DNA of 17,257 nt, taken from assembly GCA_900548075.1 (NCBI GenBank), contig URJD01000021.1, positions 1 to 17,257 on the forward strand, given 5' to 3'. Position numbers and translations under genes: made by a program. Position 1 is the stretch's first letter; each line of letters opens with the position of its first letter. The notes beneath the pieces are model-generated. The model searched no databases, was not told the DNA's origin, and saw nothing but the letters and a program-made list of their open reading frames with translations. Source of the DNA: an uncultured Collinsella sp. (lineage in GTDB: Bacteria; Actinomycetota; Coriobacteriia; Coriobacteriales; Coriobacteriaceae). Shown in pieces: positions 1 through 6,599 of the stretch.

Positions 1-6
1 GCGGCA

Positions 7-45
7 AAACCACCACAAAGGTGCCTGTCCCCATTGTGGTGGTTT
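7..45 (-). terminator. Inverted repeat, probable terminator of the U32/pseudouridine synthase unit
   Basis: The 12-bp arms at 7-18 and 34-45 (AAACCACCACAA / TTGTGGTGGTTT) pair perfectly around a 15-nt loop. On the minus strand the right arm runs into TTTT followed by GCCGC, so the T-tract is short and the terminator would be modest. The stop codon of the pseudouridine synthase gene (44-46) lies inside the stem. The loop carries GGTGCCTGTCCCC, which looks like part of a dispersed repeat. I cannot check for other copies from this window. Confidence 0.6.
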
Positions 46-703
46 AGGGCTCCCAGGGGCAAGGGGCTTCGATGTGGATGTGCTCGCCGGTTACGGGATG
101 CGTGAAGGACACGCTGTGGGCGTGGAGCATCAGGCCACAGGGGCGCGGCGTTCCGTACAGGTCGTCGCCAACCAGGGGATGACGCTCGCTCGCCAGGTGC
201 ACGCGAATTTGGTGCTTGCGGCCGGTGAGCAACTCGACATCGATATACGAGCGCGTGGGCAGGCCTCGGCGGCTCTTAAGGCGCTTGAGCACCTTCACGC
301 GCGTCTGAGACGGCTTGCCGCTGGCGCCAACGCGCATCTTGCGGCTATCGTGGCGGTCGCGGGCGATGGGCTTGTCGATGAGCTTTTCGTTCCAGTCGAT
401 TTTGCCCTCGGCGAGCGCCAGATAGTGCTTTTCGAATGCGTGGTCGATGACCATCTGGTCAAAGGCGGGCTGCGTCTGCTTGTCGAGCGAAAACAGCACC
501 ACGCCGGTGGTGTCGCGGTCCAGGCGGTTGAGCGGCTGCATGTCGGTCGCGGCAAAGCCGTCGCCCATCGCCAGCAGCAGGTCGCTGGCGTAGTCGGTGA
601 GCGTGCGCTCGCCGGTGCCGTCGCCGTGGACGATCATGCCGGCGGGCTTGTCGATGGCCATGAGCCAGGCGTCGCAGTAGAGGACTTGAGGTTCTTCGTT
701 CAC
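44..703 (-). CDS. RluA-family RNA pseudouridine synthase
   Basis: A 219-residue cytoplasmic enzyme predicted to isomerise uridine to pseudouridine in rRNA or tRNA. The catalytic motif is NRLDRDTTGVV with catalytic Asp62; most family members have His where this one has Asn59. The C-terminal family motif LTGRKHQIRVHL (about 159-170), followed by HPLVGDDLYG, is intact. There is no N-terminal S4 domain, so the protein is the compact form, the same length as E. coli RluA. The start is GTG at 703, with an AAAGG Shine-Dalgarno in the 15-bp gap after the upstream U32 gene, so the two are very likely co-transcribed. The exact target uridine (RluA-, TruC- or YlyB-like) cannot be assigned from sequence, so no symbol is given. 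Confidence 0.9.
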   Translation of the reverse strand: MNEEPQVLYCDAWLMAIDKPAGMIVHGDGTGERTLTDYASDLLLAMGDGFAATDMQPLNRLDRDTTGVVLFSLDKQTQPAFDQMVIDHAFEKHYLALAEGKIDWNEKLIDKPIARDRHDSRKMRVGASGKPSQTRVKVLKRLKSRRGLPTRSYIDVELLTGRKHQIRVHLASERHPLVGDDLYGTPRPCGLMLHAHSVSFTHPVTGEHIHIEAPCPWEP

Positions 704-718
704 GTGTAAGCCTTTCGG

Positions 719-3211
719 TTAGCTAATTCCCACAAACACGCAGCCCGAGGTCGCCCCGCGTAGGCGGGCGGCGGGCTTGCGGCCCGCCTGCGCTGCTTCG
801 ACGGCACGACGGACGCGGGCGACGGCACGGCCCACCTCATCCGTCTCGAGCAGCGTTCCGTCCACCATAAGACGACGCACGCCGGCATCGAGCAGCTGAG
901 GAACCTGCGGCGTGAGGTCGATGGGGTAGGCATCGTACAGGCGAGAGCGGCCGTGGATGTCGGTGCGGACGGGCATGACCTTGCCATCGATATTCTTGAG
1001 TGACAGCTTGCGGGCGCGCAGACGGCAGTTGGCGCAATCGTGGATACAACCGTTGGCCACCTGGAGGATGCAGTGTTCGCTCGTCATAACGCGCGGACGG
1101 CCGAAAACGGTGATGCCCAGGGCTGCGGGCGCGGAGGTGCCAAGCGAGATGATCTCGTCGAGTGCGATCTCGGGCGAGAGCCAAAACGCACCGGCTCCGC
1201 GCTCGGCAAGCGCCTCCATGCAGGGCGTGTTGTGCACCGGTAGACAAGAGCGAATCTCGACCGTGGCGCCGGCCTGCGCGGCTACAGCGAGCTCGGAGAT
1301 ATTGCCGACGGCGACGGTGGTTCCGGCATTGATCCAGGGATCGACGCGCTCGTGGTCGACGGCGCGGCAGACCTCGTCGAGTACGGGTACGATGCCCTGC
1401 TCAGGCGCATCGGCAGGGGAGAGTCCGGCTGCATCGAGCGCGTCGGTGGCCATGTAGATGCGCGTGGCGCCCTCGGCGCGAGCTGCCTCGGCGGCTTCGA
1501 GCGTGGTGACGGTGGCGCAGATCTGCGGCTCATCGCGGTAATGCTCGGGCATGGCGCGCGTACATTTGTCGCGCACCGGAATCTCGAGCGTTTTCGCGCG
1601 CTTCTCGTACGGTGCCAGAATGGCCTCTTCCAGCGCCTTACAAGCGGCGGCGCGCACCTTGTGCACGGCGGAAAAGCCCATACCGCAGCCAGCGTCGAGC
1701 GAAACGTCAAAGCTTGCGGCCTCAAAGGGAGAGGAGCCCATGCGCCCGACGTGCTCAACCAGGTCTGCCGCCTCGACGGCGCGGGTCTTGGCAGCCTCGA
1801 CGGTAAAGCCCGTGGCCGTGGCCGTAAGCGAAGGATCGTCACAACAGGTGAGCGTAACGGCAAACGGCTCGCCCAGACGCGCCACAACGGACACGTCTAC
1901 GGCGCGGCGGCGCAGCACATCGCGCTTGAGCGCGGCGCCGGCGGCATCAATGGCGCGCTGGCTTCGAATCACGCGCACGCGGCAGCCCTCGGGCATGCTG
2001 CGGGGCACGCGGCATTCGATGATGTCGCCCGCGGCGGCATCATCGGCGGCAATGGTGGTCAGGAACTGGTCAAACTCGTTATCGTGGCGAAGCTCCAGCA
2101 GGTCGCCCTTGCCCACGGGCTCAAACAGCTCAATGCGGGCGATGGCGGCGCGGCGACGGCGATCGTCGGGCTTGAGTCCGCGTACATCGCGGTTGGCCAG
2201 ACGGCTGCCCAGCACCGTGCCCACAATCTGGCCGCGGTTGTTGGAGCGCTCGTAACTCATCATCTCGTCGCCCGAGGTGCCATCCTGGTAGGCGTGCGTA
2301 AAGTCGCGATTAAAGCAGCGCTTGAGCTGTCGCTGGCGGGCTGCATCCTCATCTTTGGAGGTCGAAACATCGGCCAGCATGTCATCAATCTGATGACGAT
2401 ACACGTCGACGATGGAATACACGTAATCGGGGGCCTTCATGCGGCCCTCGAGCTTGAGCGATGCGGCGCCGGCGTCATACAGACGGCGAACAAGCTGCGA
2501 AGTGTTGGTGTCGCGCGGGCACAGCGCGCGCTCGCGACCGGCAGGGGAGAGCGAGCGACCGTTCTCGTCGATCAGCTCGTAGGGCAGGCGGCAGGGCTGG
2601 GCGCACATGCCGCGGTTGGCCGATCGTCCTGCCATGGCAAAGCTCGAAAGCAGGCACAGGCCCGAGTAGCAAAAGCAGATGGCGCCGTGGCTAAAGACCT
2701 CAAGGTCCACATCGGGCGCGGCGTCGTGGATGGCGGCGATCTCGTCGATAGAGAGCTCGCGCGAGAGAGTCACGCGGTCGGCGCCCTGCTCGCGGCACCA
2801 AAGCGTTCCGCGGTCATCATGGATGTTCGCCTGGGTCGAGATGTGCGTCTCGATGCCGGGCATCGTGCGCTTGACCTCAAAGAACAGGCCCCAGTCCTGG
2901 ATAATGAAGGCATCGGCGCCCAGCGTGGAGCAGCGGTGGATGAGTTGCAGCGCATCGCCCATCTCGGACTGCTTGATGACGATGTTGACCGTGACGTAGA
3001 CGCGCGACCCGGCTAGATGCGCGGCGTGGCAGGCTTGCTCAAAGGCCTCGTCGGTAAAGTTGGTGGCCTTGCGGCGGGCGTTGAAGCTGCCCATGCCGCA
3101 GTAGATGGCGTCTGCCCCGGCGGCGAGTGCGGCGGCAAAGGGCTCGGGACCTCCGGCGGGCGCCAAAAGCTCGGGTCTGCGGTTGGTGGTTCGACTGGCG
3201 GTTGCGGTCAT
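719..3211 (-). CDS. U32-family protein (RlhA/YdcP-like), long form
   Basis: 830 residues. The N-terminal TIM-barrel U32 domain (about 13-270) contains the family signature beginning EVFSHGAICFCYSGLC (171-186) and the motif SLKLEGRMK (251-259). Cys179, Cys186 and Cys203 have the spacing (+7, +17) of the iron-sulfur ligands in UbiU/UbiV-type U32 proteins. A fourth ligand might be Cys207 or Cys231. A middle region of the DUF3656 type and a C-terminal section with a second Cys group (CIHDCANC) follow. It is longer than E. coli RlhA (653 residues), which hydroxylates a cytidine of 23S rRNA. Annotated 'peptidase U32' by family, but an RNA-hydroxylating role is more likely, given the downstream pseudouridine synthase. 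The start is ATG at 3211 with GAAAGG upstream. Confidence 0.88.
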   Translation of the reverse strand: MTATASRTTNRRPELLAPAGGPEPFAAALAAGADAIYCGMGSFNARRKATNFTDEAFEQACHAAHLAGSRVYVTVNIVIKQSEMGDALQLIHRCSTLGADAFIIQDWGLFFEVKRTMPGIETHISTQANIHDDRGTLWCREQGADRVTLSRELSIDEIAAIHDAAPDVDLEVFSHGAICFCYSGLCLLSSFAMAGRSANRGMCAQPCRLPYELIDENGRSLSPAGRERALCPRDTNTSQLVRRLYDAGAASLKLEGRMKAPDYVYSIVDVYRHQIDDMLADVSTSKDEDAARQRQLKRCFNRDFTHAYQDGTSGDEMMSYERSNNRGQIVGTVLGSRLANRDVRGLKPDDRRRRAAIARIELFEPVGKGDLLELRHDNEFDQFLTTIAADDAAAGDIIECRVPRSMPEGCRVRVIRSQRAIDAAGAALKRDVLRRRAVDVSVVARLGEPFAVTLTCCDDPSLTATATGFTVEAAKTRAVEAADLVEHVGRMGSSPFEAASFDVSLDAGCGMGFSAVHKVRAAACKALEEAILAPYEKRAKTLEIPVRDKCTRAMPEHYRDEPQICATVTTLEAAEAARAEGATRIYMATDALDAAGLSPADAPEQGIVPVLDEVCRAVDHERVDPWINAGTTVAVGNISELAVAAQAGATVEIRSCLPVHNTPCMEALAERGAGAFWLSPEIALDEIISLGTSAPAALGITVFGRPRVMTSEHCILQVANGCIHDCANCRLRARKLSLKNIDGKVMPVRTDIHGRSRLYDAYPIDLTPQVPQLLDAGVRRLMVDGTLLETDEVGRAVARVRRAVEAAQAGRKPAARLRGATSGCVFVGIS

Positions 3212-3243
3212 ATCCTGCCTTTCAAAATGCTCAGATACTCAAA

Positions 3244-3249
3244 AGTATA
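3244..3249 (-). promoter_or_regulatory. Possible -10 element for the U32 gene
   Basis: The minus strand reads TATACT about 33 bases before the U32 start codon, which would give a short leader. No convincing -35 hexamer lies 16-18 bases upstream. The hexamer overlaps a small palindrome, ATACT-CAAA-AGTAT, which could be an operator. Weak prediction. Confidence 0.3.
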
Positions 3250-3393
3250 GTGGTGCCGTCGCGGCAGGCGATGCCCGTGCTCTAAGCGGGATAAAGTCTT
3301 CAGCAGCTTGGACTGGCTGCTTCACATGAGAACCGTTCAGCGGTCCGGGGAAACCGTTGGGCGATAAAATATTCTCGCAACGTGATAATAATC

Positions 3394-3422
3394 TTGCATC
3401 GCGCGGAAACCTTGAGTACTAT
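3394..3422 (+). promoter_or_regulatory. Predicted sigma70-type promoter of ridA
   Basis: TTGCAT at 3394-3399 and TACTAT at 3417-3422 are separated by exactly 17 bases; each matches 4 of 6 consensus positions. An A/T-rich stretch (3364-3393) just upstream resembles an UP element. Transcription would start near 3429, leaving a leader of about 80 nt. Apart from this and the weak U32 promoter, I see only a 6-bp hairpin (AGCAGC 3302-3307 / GCTGCT 3316-3321) in the divergent region 3212-3510. Confidence 0.45.
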
Positions 3423-3510
3423 CCCAATCAAGCGCGGTGTTCAGGCCGAACTGTGCCTCCCGGTGTGAACGCCGCGCTCACGCTTTCTATTTGATCGTAA
3501 GGAGAAAAAC

Positions 3511-3888
3511 ATGAGCAAGACCGTCGTGTCTTCCGATAACGCACCCGCAGCCATCGGCCCGTATTCCCCTGGTATCCAGACCGGCAACATGGTGTTCCTG
3601 TCCGGCCAGCTGGGCATCGATCCCGCAACTGGCAAGATGCCCGAGGGCGTCGAGGCCCAGGCCAAGCAGTCCCTTGCTAACGTCGAGGCCCTGCTGACCG
3701 CTGCCGGCGCCACCTTTGCCGATGTCGTCAAGACCACAGTCTACCTGGCTGACATTGCCGACTTCGCTGCCGTGAACGAGATTTATGCCTCCAAGTTCGA
3801 GGCTCCGTTCCCCGCGCGCAGCGCTTTCCAGGTTGCCGCTCTTCCGGCTGGCGGTCTGGTCGAGATCGAGGTCGTCGCCGCTCTCTAA
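3511..3888 (+). CDS. ridA: RidA-type enamine/imine deaminase
   Basis: 125 residues, the full usual length of the RidA/YjgF family. Family members are small cytoplasmic trimers that hydrolyse reactive enamines such as 2-aminoacrylate, released by PLP-dependent lyases, and so protect PLP enzymes. Visible family features are GPYSPGI (16-22), VFLSGQLGIDP (28-38), the KTTVYLAD strand (74-81), and PARSAFQVAALPAGGLVEIE (101-120) with the substrate-binding Arg103 and Glu120. An ideal AAGGAG lies 6 bases before the ATG. The gene has its own predicted promoter and a terminator 30 bp downstream, so it looks monocistronic. Known purine clusters of this type include the aminoacrylate-producing lyase YgeX, which would give RidA a purpose here, but no ygeX lies in the window. 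Confidence 0.95.
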   Translation: MSKTVVSSDNAPAAIGPYSPGIQTGNMVFLSGQLGIDPATGKMPEGVEAQAKQSLANVEALLTAAGATFADVVKTTVYLADIADFAAVNEIYASKFEAPFPARSAFQVAALPAGGLVEIEVVAAL

Positions 3889-3918
3889 GGCGTTGGCCAC
3901 AACTAAACATGACATGCA

Positions 3919-3956
3919 AAAAGACCCTGCAGCGCGTGCGAGCTGCAGGGTCTTTT
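3919..3956. terminator. Bidirectional rho-independent terminator between ridA and the regulator gene
   Basis: The arms AAAAGACCCTGCAGC (3919-3933) and GCTGCAGGGTCTTTT (3942-3956) form a perfect 15-bp stem with an 8-nt loop. There is a T-tract at the 3' side on both strands (TTTT on plus, TTTTT on minus). It lies between two convergent genes and can serve both. Confidence 0.9.
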
Positions 3957-4000
3957 GTCAAGTGACGAATCGCTTGTGGAGCCGCGCTCCATTTTGCTCG

Positions 4001-4657
4001 TTAGCCCTCCTTGCGAACTTTTTGCAGGTAGCGGTAGACGCTGGGTTCCGAGATGCCCAGCGCGGTGGCGGCGCAGGCCACGGCACCCTTGAGCATGAAC
4101 ACCCCGTTGCCGTTGAGGTGGCGAATGACGTCCACGCGGTCGCTCTGACCAAGCGACGCTACATCCAGCCCGCGCGCGCTCAGCAACTCGGCAATGCTGC
4201 GGTCGATGAGCTCCTGTGTGGACTCCGAAAGGCTTTCGACCTCGATAGGGGCGGGCTCCGTGCGCGTCGGCGCCGCGTCGAAGCACGCCATGAGCTGCTG
4301 CGCCATGGCGTTGATGGAGCGCACGGTCGAGAGGTCGGTGTTAACGCAGAGCATACCGACGATCTCGTCATTCTCGCGGATAAAGTACGTCGCTGACTCC
4401 AACGTCTTGCCGCCGGCACCGCGCCCCTCGTAGCCCGTAATAAACGGCAGGTCGCGATACTTGGGGTCGTGCATGATCTTGAGCGCCAGATCGGTGGCGG
4501 GGCCGCCGACCTTGCGACCGCTCACGATGCCGTTGCGAATATCGACGATGGCGTGGTCGGGATCCGAGAAATCGTGCAGCACGATTTCGCTGTTTTTGCC
4601 GAGTATCTGCTCCAGAAAATCGACCATCGGCAAAAAGCGGCGTACGGTCTCGTTCAC
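4001..4657 (-). CDS. YheO/DauR-like transcriptional regulator (PAS_6 + HTH_22)
   Basis: 218 residues when started at GTG 4657; an in-frame extension to 4798 is possible but lacks a ribosome site. Residues about 8-120 form the YheO-type PAS-like sensor domain with the diagnostic stretches EIVLHDF (24-30), IVSGRKVGGPATDL (44-57) and ENDEIVGMLCVNTD (95-108). Residues about 150-215 form the C-terminal helix-turn-helix, ending ALGISEPSVYRYLQKVRKEG. E. coli members include YheO and the D-arginine-responsive DauR; the ligand of this one is unknown. It is divergent from the purine permease, the usual layout for a local regulator, so it may sense a purine or breakdown product and control the 5010-14384 genes as well as itself. 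That role is inference. Confidence 0.88.
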   Translation of the reverse strand: MNETVRRFLPMVDFLEQILGKNSEIVLHDFSDPDHAIVDIRNGIVSGRKVGGPATDLALKIMHDPKYRDLPFITGYEGRGAGGKTLESATYFIRENDEIVGMLCVNTDLSTVRSINAMAQQLMACFDAAPTRTEPAPIEVESLSESTQELIDRSIAELLSARGLDVASLGQSDRVDVIRHLNGNGVFMLKGAVACAATALGISEPSVYRYLQKVRKEG

Positions 4658-4663
4658 GGGCAA

Positions 4664-4670
4664 CTCCTTT
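4664..4670 (-). promoter_or_regulatory. Ribosome-binding site fixing the regulator start
   Basis: The minus strand reads AAAGGAG, then a 6-base spacer, then GTG at 4657. The longer in-frame ATG start at 4798 has no comparable site and would add about 47 residues of non-family sequence. Confidence 0.8.
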
Positions 4671-4893
4671 GGGTGAAATCGGAAATGTTCATAACAATTT
4701 TTTCTCATGGTAACACGCTGCCCATCATCTCGTATATCCGCAGGTACATTGCGTAATGCAGACGAACGGTAGGAATTTAGCGGTAAACGGTTGACCAAAA
4801 GAAAAGTTAGATGTTATTTTGACCAGACACTTTCCTAACCTGCGGAAATGCGTTATTTCAGCTGAGGAATAGTCTGATAACAAAAAATTATTA

Positions 4894-4922
4894 TTGAGAA
4901 TGAGAATCATCTTTAATACGAT
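4894..4922 (+). promoter_or_regulatory. Predicted promoter of the purine gene block
   Basis: TTGAGA (4894-4899, 5 of 6 to TTGACA) and TACGAT (4917-4922, 4 of 6 to TATAAT) are spaced by 17 bases. Transcription would start near 4929. It precedes the permease, and no equally good promoter is seen before ssnA or ygfK, so it may drive the whole block. Confidence 0.5.
4896..4914. promoter_or_regulatory. Fur-box-like operator overlapping the permease promoter
   Basis: The 19 bases GAGAATGAGAATCATCTTT match the classical Fur box GATAATGATAATCATTATC at 14 positions, as three hexamer-like units. The site covers most of the -35 hexamer and most of the spacer, where a bound repressor would block RNA polymerase. 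The site could belong to a Fur paralogue or be a chance match in A/T-rich DNA. Confidence 0.4.
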
Positions 4923-5009
4923 ATGCAATGAAGGCACAACCTCAACCCCGCACTGCGTCACAATAGAGCGTTAGATGCGAAAACAACTACTTCGAGGATT
5001 GGTGGTCAA

Positions 5010-6404
5010 ATGACCCAGGAGACGGTTACGAACGGCACTGAAGCCCTGTTCACTCGCGAAGGCATGCCTCCCGTTAAGGAAATGATCCCGTGTGCCCTTC
5101 AGCACGTACTGGCATCGTTTGCCGGCATCATTACCCCGGCGGTCATCATGGCCGGCGTCTACGGCTTTAATAGCCAGCAGAGCACCGACATCATCCAGGT
5201 CGCGCTCATTCTTTCGGCGATCGACACGGCCCTTCAGGCCTTCGCTCCCTTCCGTCGCATCGGCGGCGGCCTGCCCATTGTCATGGGCGTTTCGTTCGCG
5301 TTCCTGCCGGCCCTGCAGGCCATGGGTGCCTCGGGCTTTAGCTTTGGTGCGCTGCTGGGCGGCGAGATTGTCGGCGGCGCCGTCGCGGTCCTCTTTGGTC
5401 TGGCCTACAGCAAGATCAAGTGGCTGTTCCCGCCTGTCGTGACCGGTACGGTCATCTTCTCCATTGGCGTCTCTCTCTATCCCACGGCCGTCAAGTATAT
5501 GGCCGGCGGTATGGGTACGCCGCTGTGGGGCACCCCGCAGGCCTGGTGCGTCGCTCTTATCACCTTCGCCGTGGTCTTTGCGCTCGCCAACTTTGGCAAG
5601 GGCACGCTCAAGCTGGGATCCGTGTTCTTTGGCATGATCGTCGGCATGATCGTCTCGATCCCCTTTGGCATGATCGACTTCTCCAGCGTCGCCACCGCTC
5701 AGGTCTTCGCCCTTCCCAAACTCATGCCCTACGCGCTCGAGTTTGATCCCGAGGTCTGCATTACCCTCGCCGTCGTGTTCCCCATGGTTGCTATTCAGGT
5801 TATCGGTGATGTCTCCGCCGCCTGCCTGGGCTCCATCGACCGTATGCCCACCGAGCGCGAGCTCTCCGGCGCTATCGTGTCCCAGGGCCTCACCTCTATG
5901 GTCGGCGGCCTGCTGGGCGGTCTTCCCACCAGCGCCCTTGGCCAGAACGTGGGCATCATCTGCTCCAACAAGGTCGTCAACAAGTGGGTCTTTGTGATCA
6001 TTGCGGCCGTCTTTGCCATCGCCGGCCTGTTCCCGCAGCTCTCTGCCGTCCTTTCCGCTATCCCGCAGCCCGTCATCGGCGGCGCGACCGTCGGCGTCTT
6101 TGGCACCATCACCATGAACGGCGTGCGCATGTTCACCCGCGAGGGCCTCACGCAGCGCACTACCACTATCGTCGGCACCTCCGTCGTCTTTGGCCTGGGT
6201 ATCTGGATGGCCAGCGGTTGCCTTGCCGGCGAGGGTATGCCCGCCTGGGTGTCCACCGTCATCGGCTCCAATGCCGTAACCCCCACCGCCATCATGGCCA
6301 TTGTCCTTAACCTGATCCTTCCGCAGACGCCGGTCGTGGCTCAGCACATCGATGCTGCCAAGGACGCTGCCGTGGATCTGGTCTTGCCCGAGAGCAAGAA
6401 GTAA
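5010..6404 (+). CDS. NCS2-family nucleobase (xanthine/urate-type) permease
   Basis: 464 residues, strongly hydrophobic, with the segments expected for the 14-helix UraA/XanQ fold. It is predicted to import a purine base or urate with protons. Family marks are the QH pair in the first helix (Gln31-His32), a Gly/Pro-rich motif IGGGLPIVMGVSFAFLP (84-100), IQVIGDVSA in helix 8 (262-270) and the NCS2 signature QNVGIICSNK (312-321). Asp267 and Gln312 match the functional Asp276 and Gln324 of XanQ. The position of XanQ Glu272 is Gln263 here, and the usual Thr late in the signature is Asn. Substrate is therefore uncertain among xanthine, urate, hypoxanthine and uracil; the neighbours favour a purine. 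Shine-Dalgarno is modest (GAGGA 4994-4998 or GGTGG 5001-5005). First gene of the purine block. Confidence 0.92.
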   Translation: MTQETVTNGTEALFTREGMPPVKEMIPCALQHVLASFAGIITPAVIMAGVYGFNSQQSTDIIQVALILSAIDTALQAFAPFRRIGGGLPIVMGVSFAFLPALQAMGASGFSFGALLGGEIVGGAVAVLFGLAYSKIKWLFPPVVTGTVIFSIGVSLYPTAVKYMAGGMGTPLWGTPQAWCVALITFAVVFALANFGKGTLKLGSVFFGMIVGMIVSIPFGMIDFSSVATAQVFALPKLMPYALEFDPEVCITLAVVFPMVAIQVIGDVSAACLGSIDRMPTERELSGAIVSQGLTSMVGGLLGGLPTSALGQNVGIICSNKVVNKWVFVIIAAVFAIAGLFPQLSAVLSAIPQPVIGGATVGVFGTITMNGVRMFTREGLTQRTTTIVGTSVVFGLGIWMASGCLAGEGMPAWVSTVIGSNAVTPTAIMAIVLNLILPQTPVVAQHIDAAKDAAVDLVLPESKK

Positions 6405-6420
6405 CCAATTCGGTGCTATT

Positions 6421-6494
6421 CGTCGGCGGGCGCATCGCCTCGTCCGCCGACGTCATGCGGCGTCAAGCCGCACTTCAAAGGGTTTGTCCCTTTG
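6421..6494 (+). other. Cluster of three hairpins after the permease gene
   Basis: Three perfect stems follow one another: CGTCGGCGG (6421-6429) with CCGCCGACG (6444-6452), TGCGGC (6456-6461) with GCCGCA (6467-6472), and CAAAGGG (6476-6482) with CCCTTTG (6488-6494). A weaker ACGGG/CCCGT stem follows at 6506-6521. No T-tract follows the first two, and only part of a stem supplies T residues in the third. The cluster therefore looks more like an mRNA-stabilising, processing or partial-termination element than a classical terminator. The rest of 6405-6599 holds only the ssnA ribosome site. Confidence 0.55.
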
Positions 6495-6587
6495 GTGAAG
6501 CGTTGACGGGAGAGGGCCCGTTTCCGGTGTAGGCCGGCGCTTCGCACTCCGCCATGTCAGAGGTGTCAAACCCCGCCCCTGATGTTG

Positions 6588-6594
6588 AAGGGAG
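6588..6594 (+). promoter_or_regulatory. Ribosome-binding site fixing the ssnA start
   Basis: AAGGGAG lies 5 bases before the ATG at 6600. It sits inside the upstream extension that would begin at ATG 6582, so 6600 is the better start. Confidence 0.8.
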
Positions 6595-6599
6595 CATTC

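Larger units (their letters stand above)
4658..5009. other. Divergent control region between regulator and permease genes
   Basis: A 352-bp stretch without a credible gene, more A/T-rich than its surroundings. It contains the regulator ribosome site, the permease promoter with an overlapping Fur-like box, and a small dyad GAAAT-gcgtt-ATTTC (4845-4859) about 35 bp upstream of the -35 element, a reasonable place for an activator site. I found no clear promoter for the regulator on the minus strand. I also see none of the conserved loops of a purine riboswitch in the approximately 80-nt leader (4929-5009). Confidence 0.6.

Noticed and set aside
1352..3016. 554-codon plus-strand frame inside the U32 gene
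   Set aside because: The opposite strand encodes a full U32 protein with signature motifs; the plus frame has composition typical of a shadow.
4725..4961. 78-codon minus-strand frame in the regulator-permease spacer
   Set aside because: No ribosome site and no family resemblance, and it covers the predicted promoter and operator.
4806..4977. 8-bp direct repeat GTTAGATG at 4806-4813 and 4970-4977
   Set aside because: Short and 164 bp apart; expected by chance in A/T-rich spacer DNA, with no flanking similarity.
4929..5009. Possible purine riboswitch in the permease leader
   Set aside because: None of the conserved loop sequences of the guanine/adenine or xanthine-type riboswitches could be seen, and the leader is short.
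6503..6531. Internal promoter before ssnA (TTGACG at 6503-6508)
   Set aside because: The -35 match is good, but the hexamers 16-18 bases downstream (GGTGTA and neighbours) do not resemble a -10 element.
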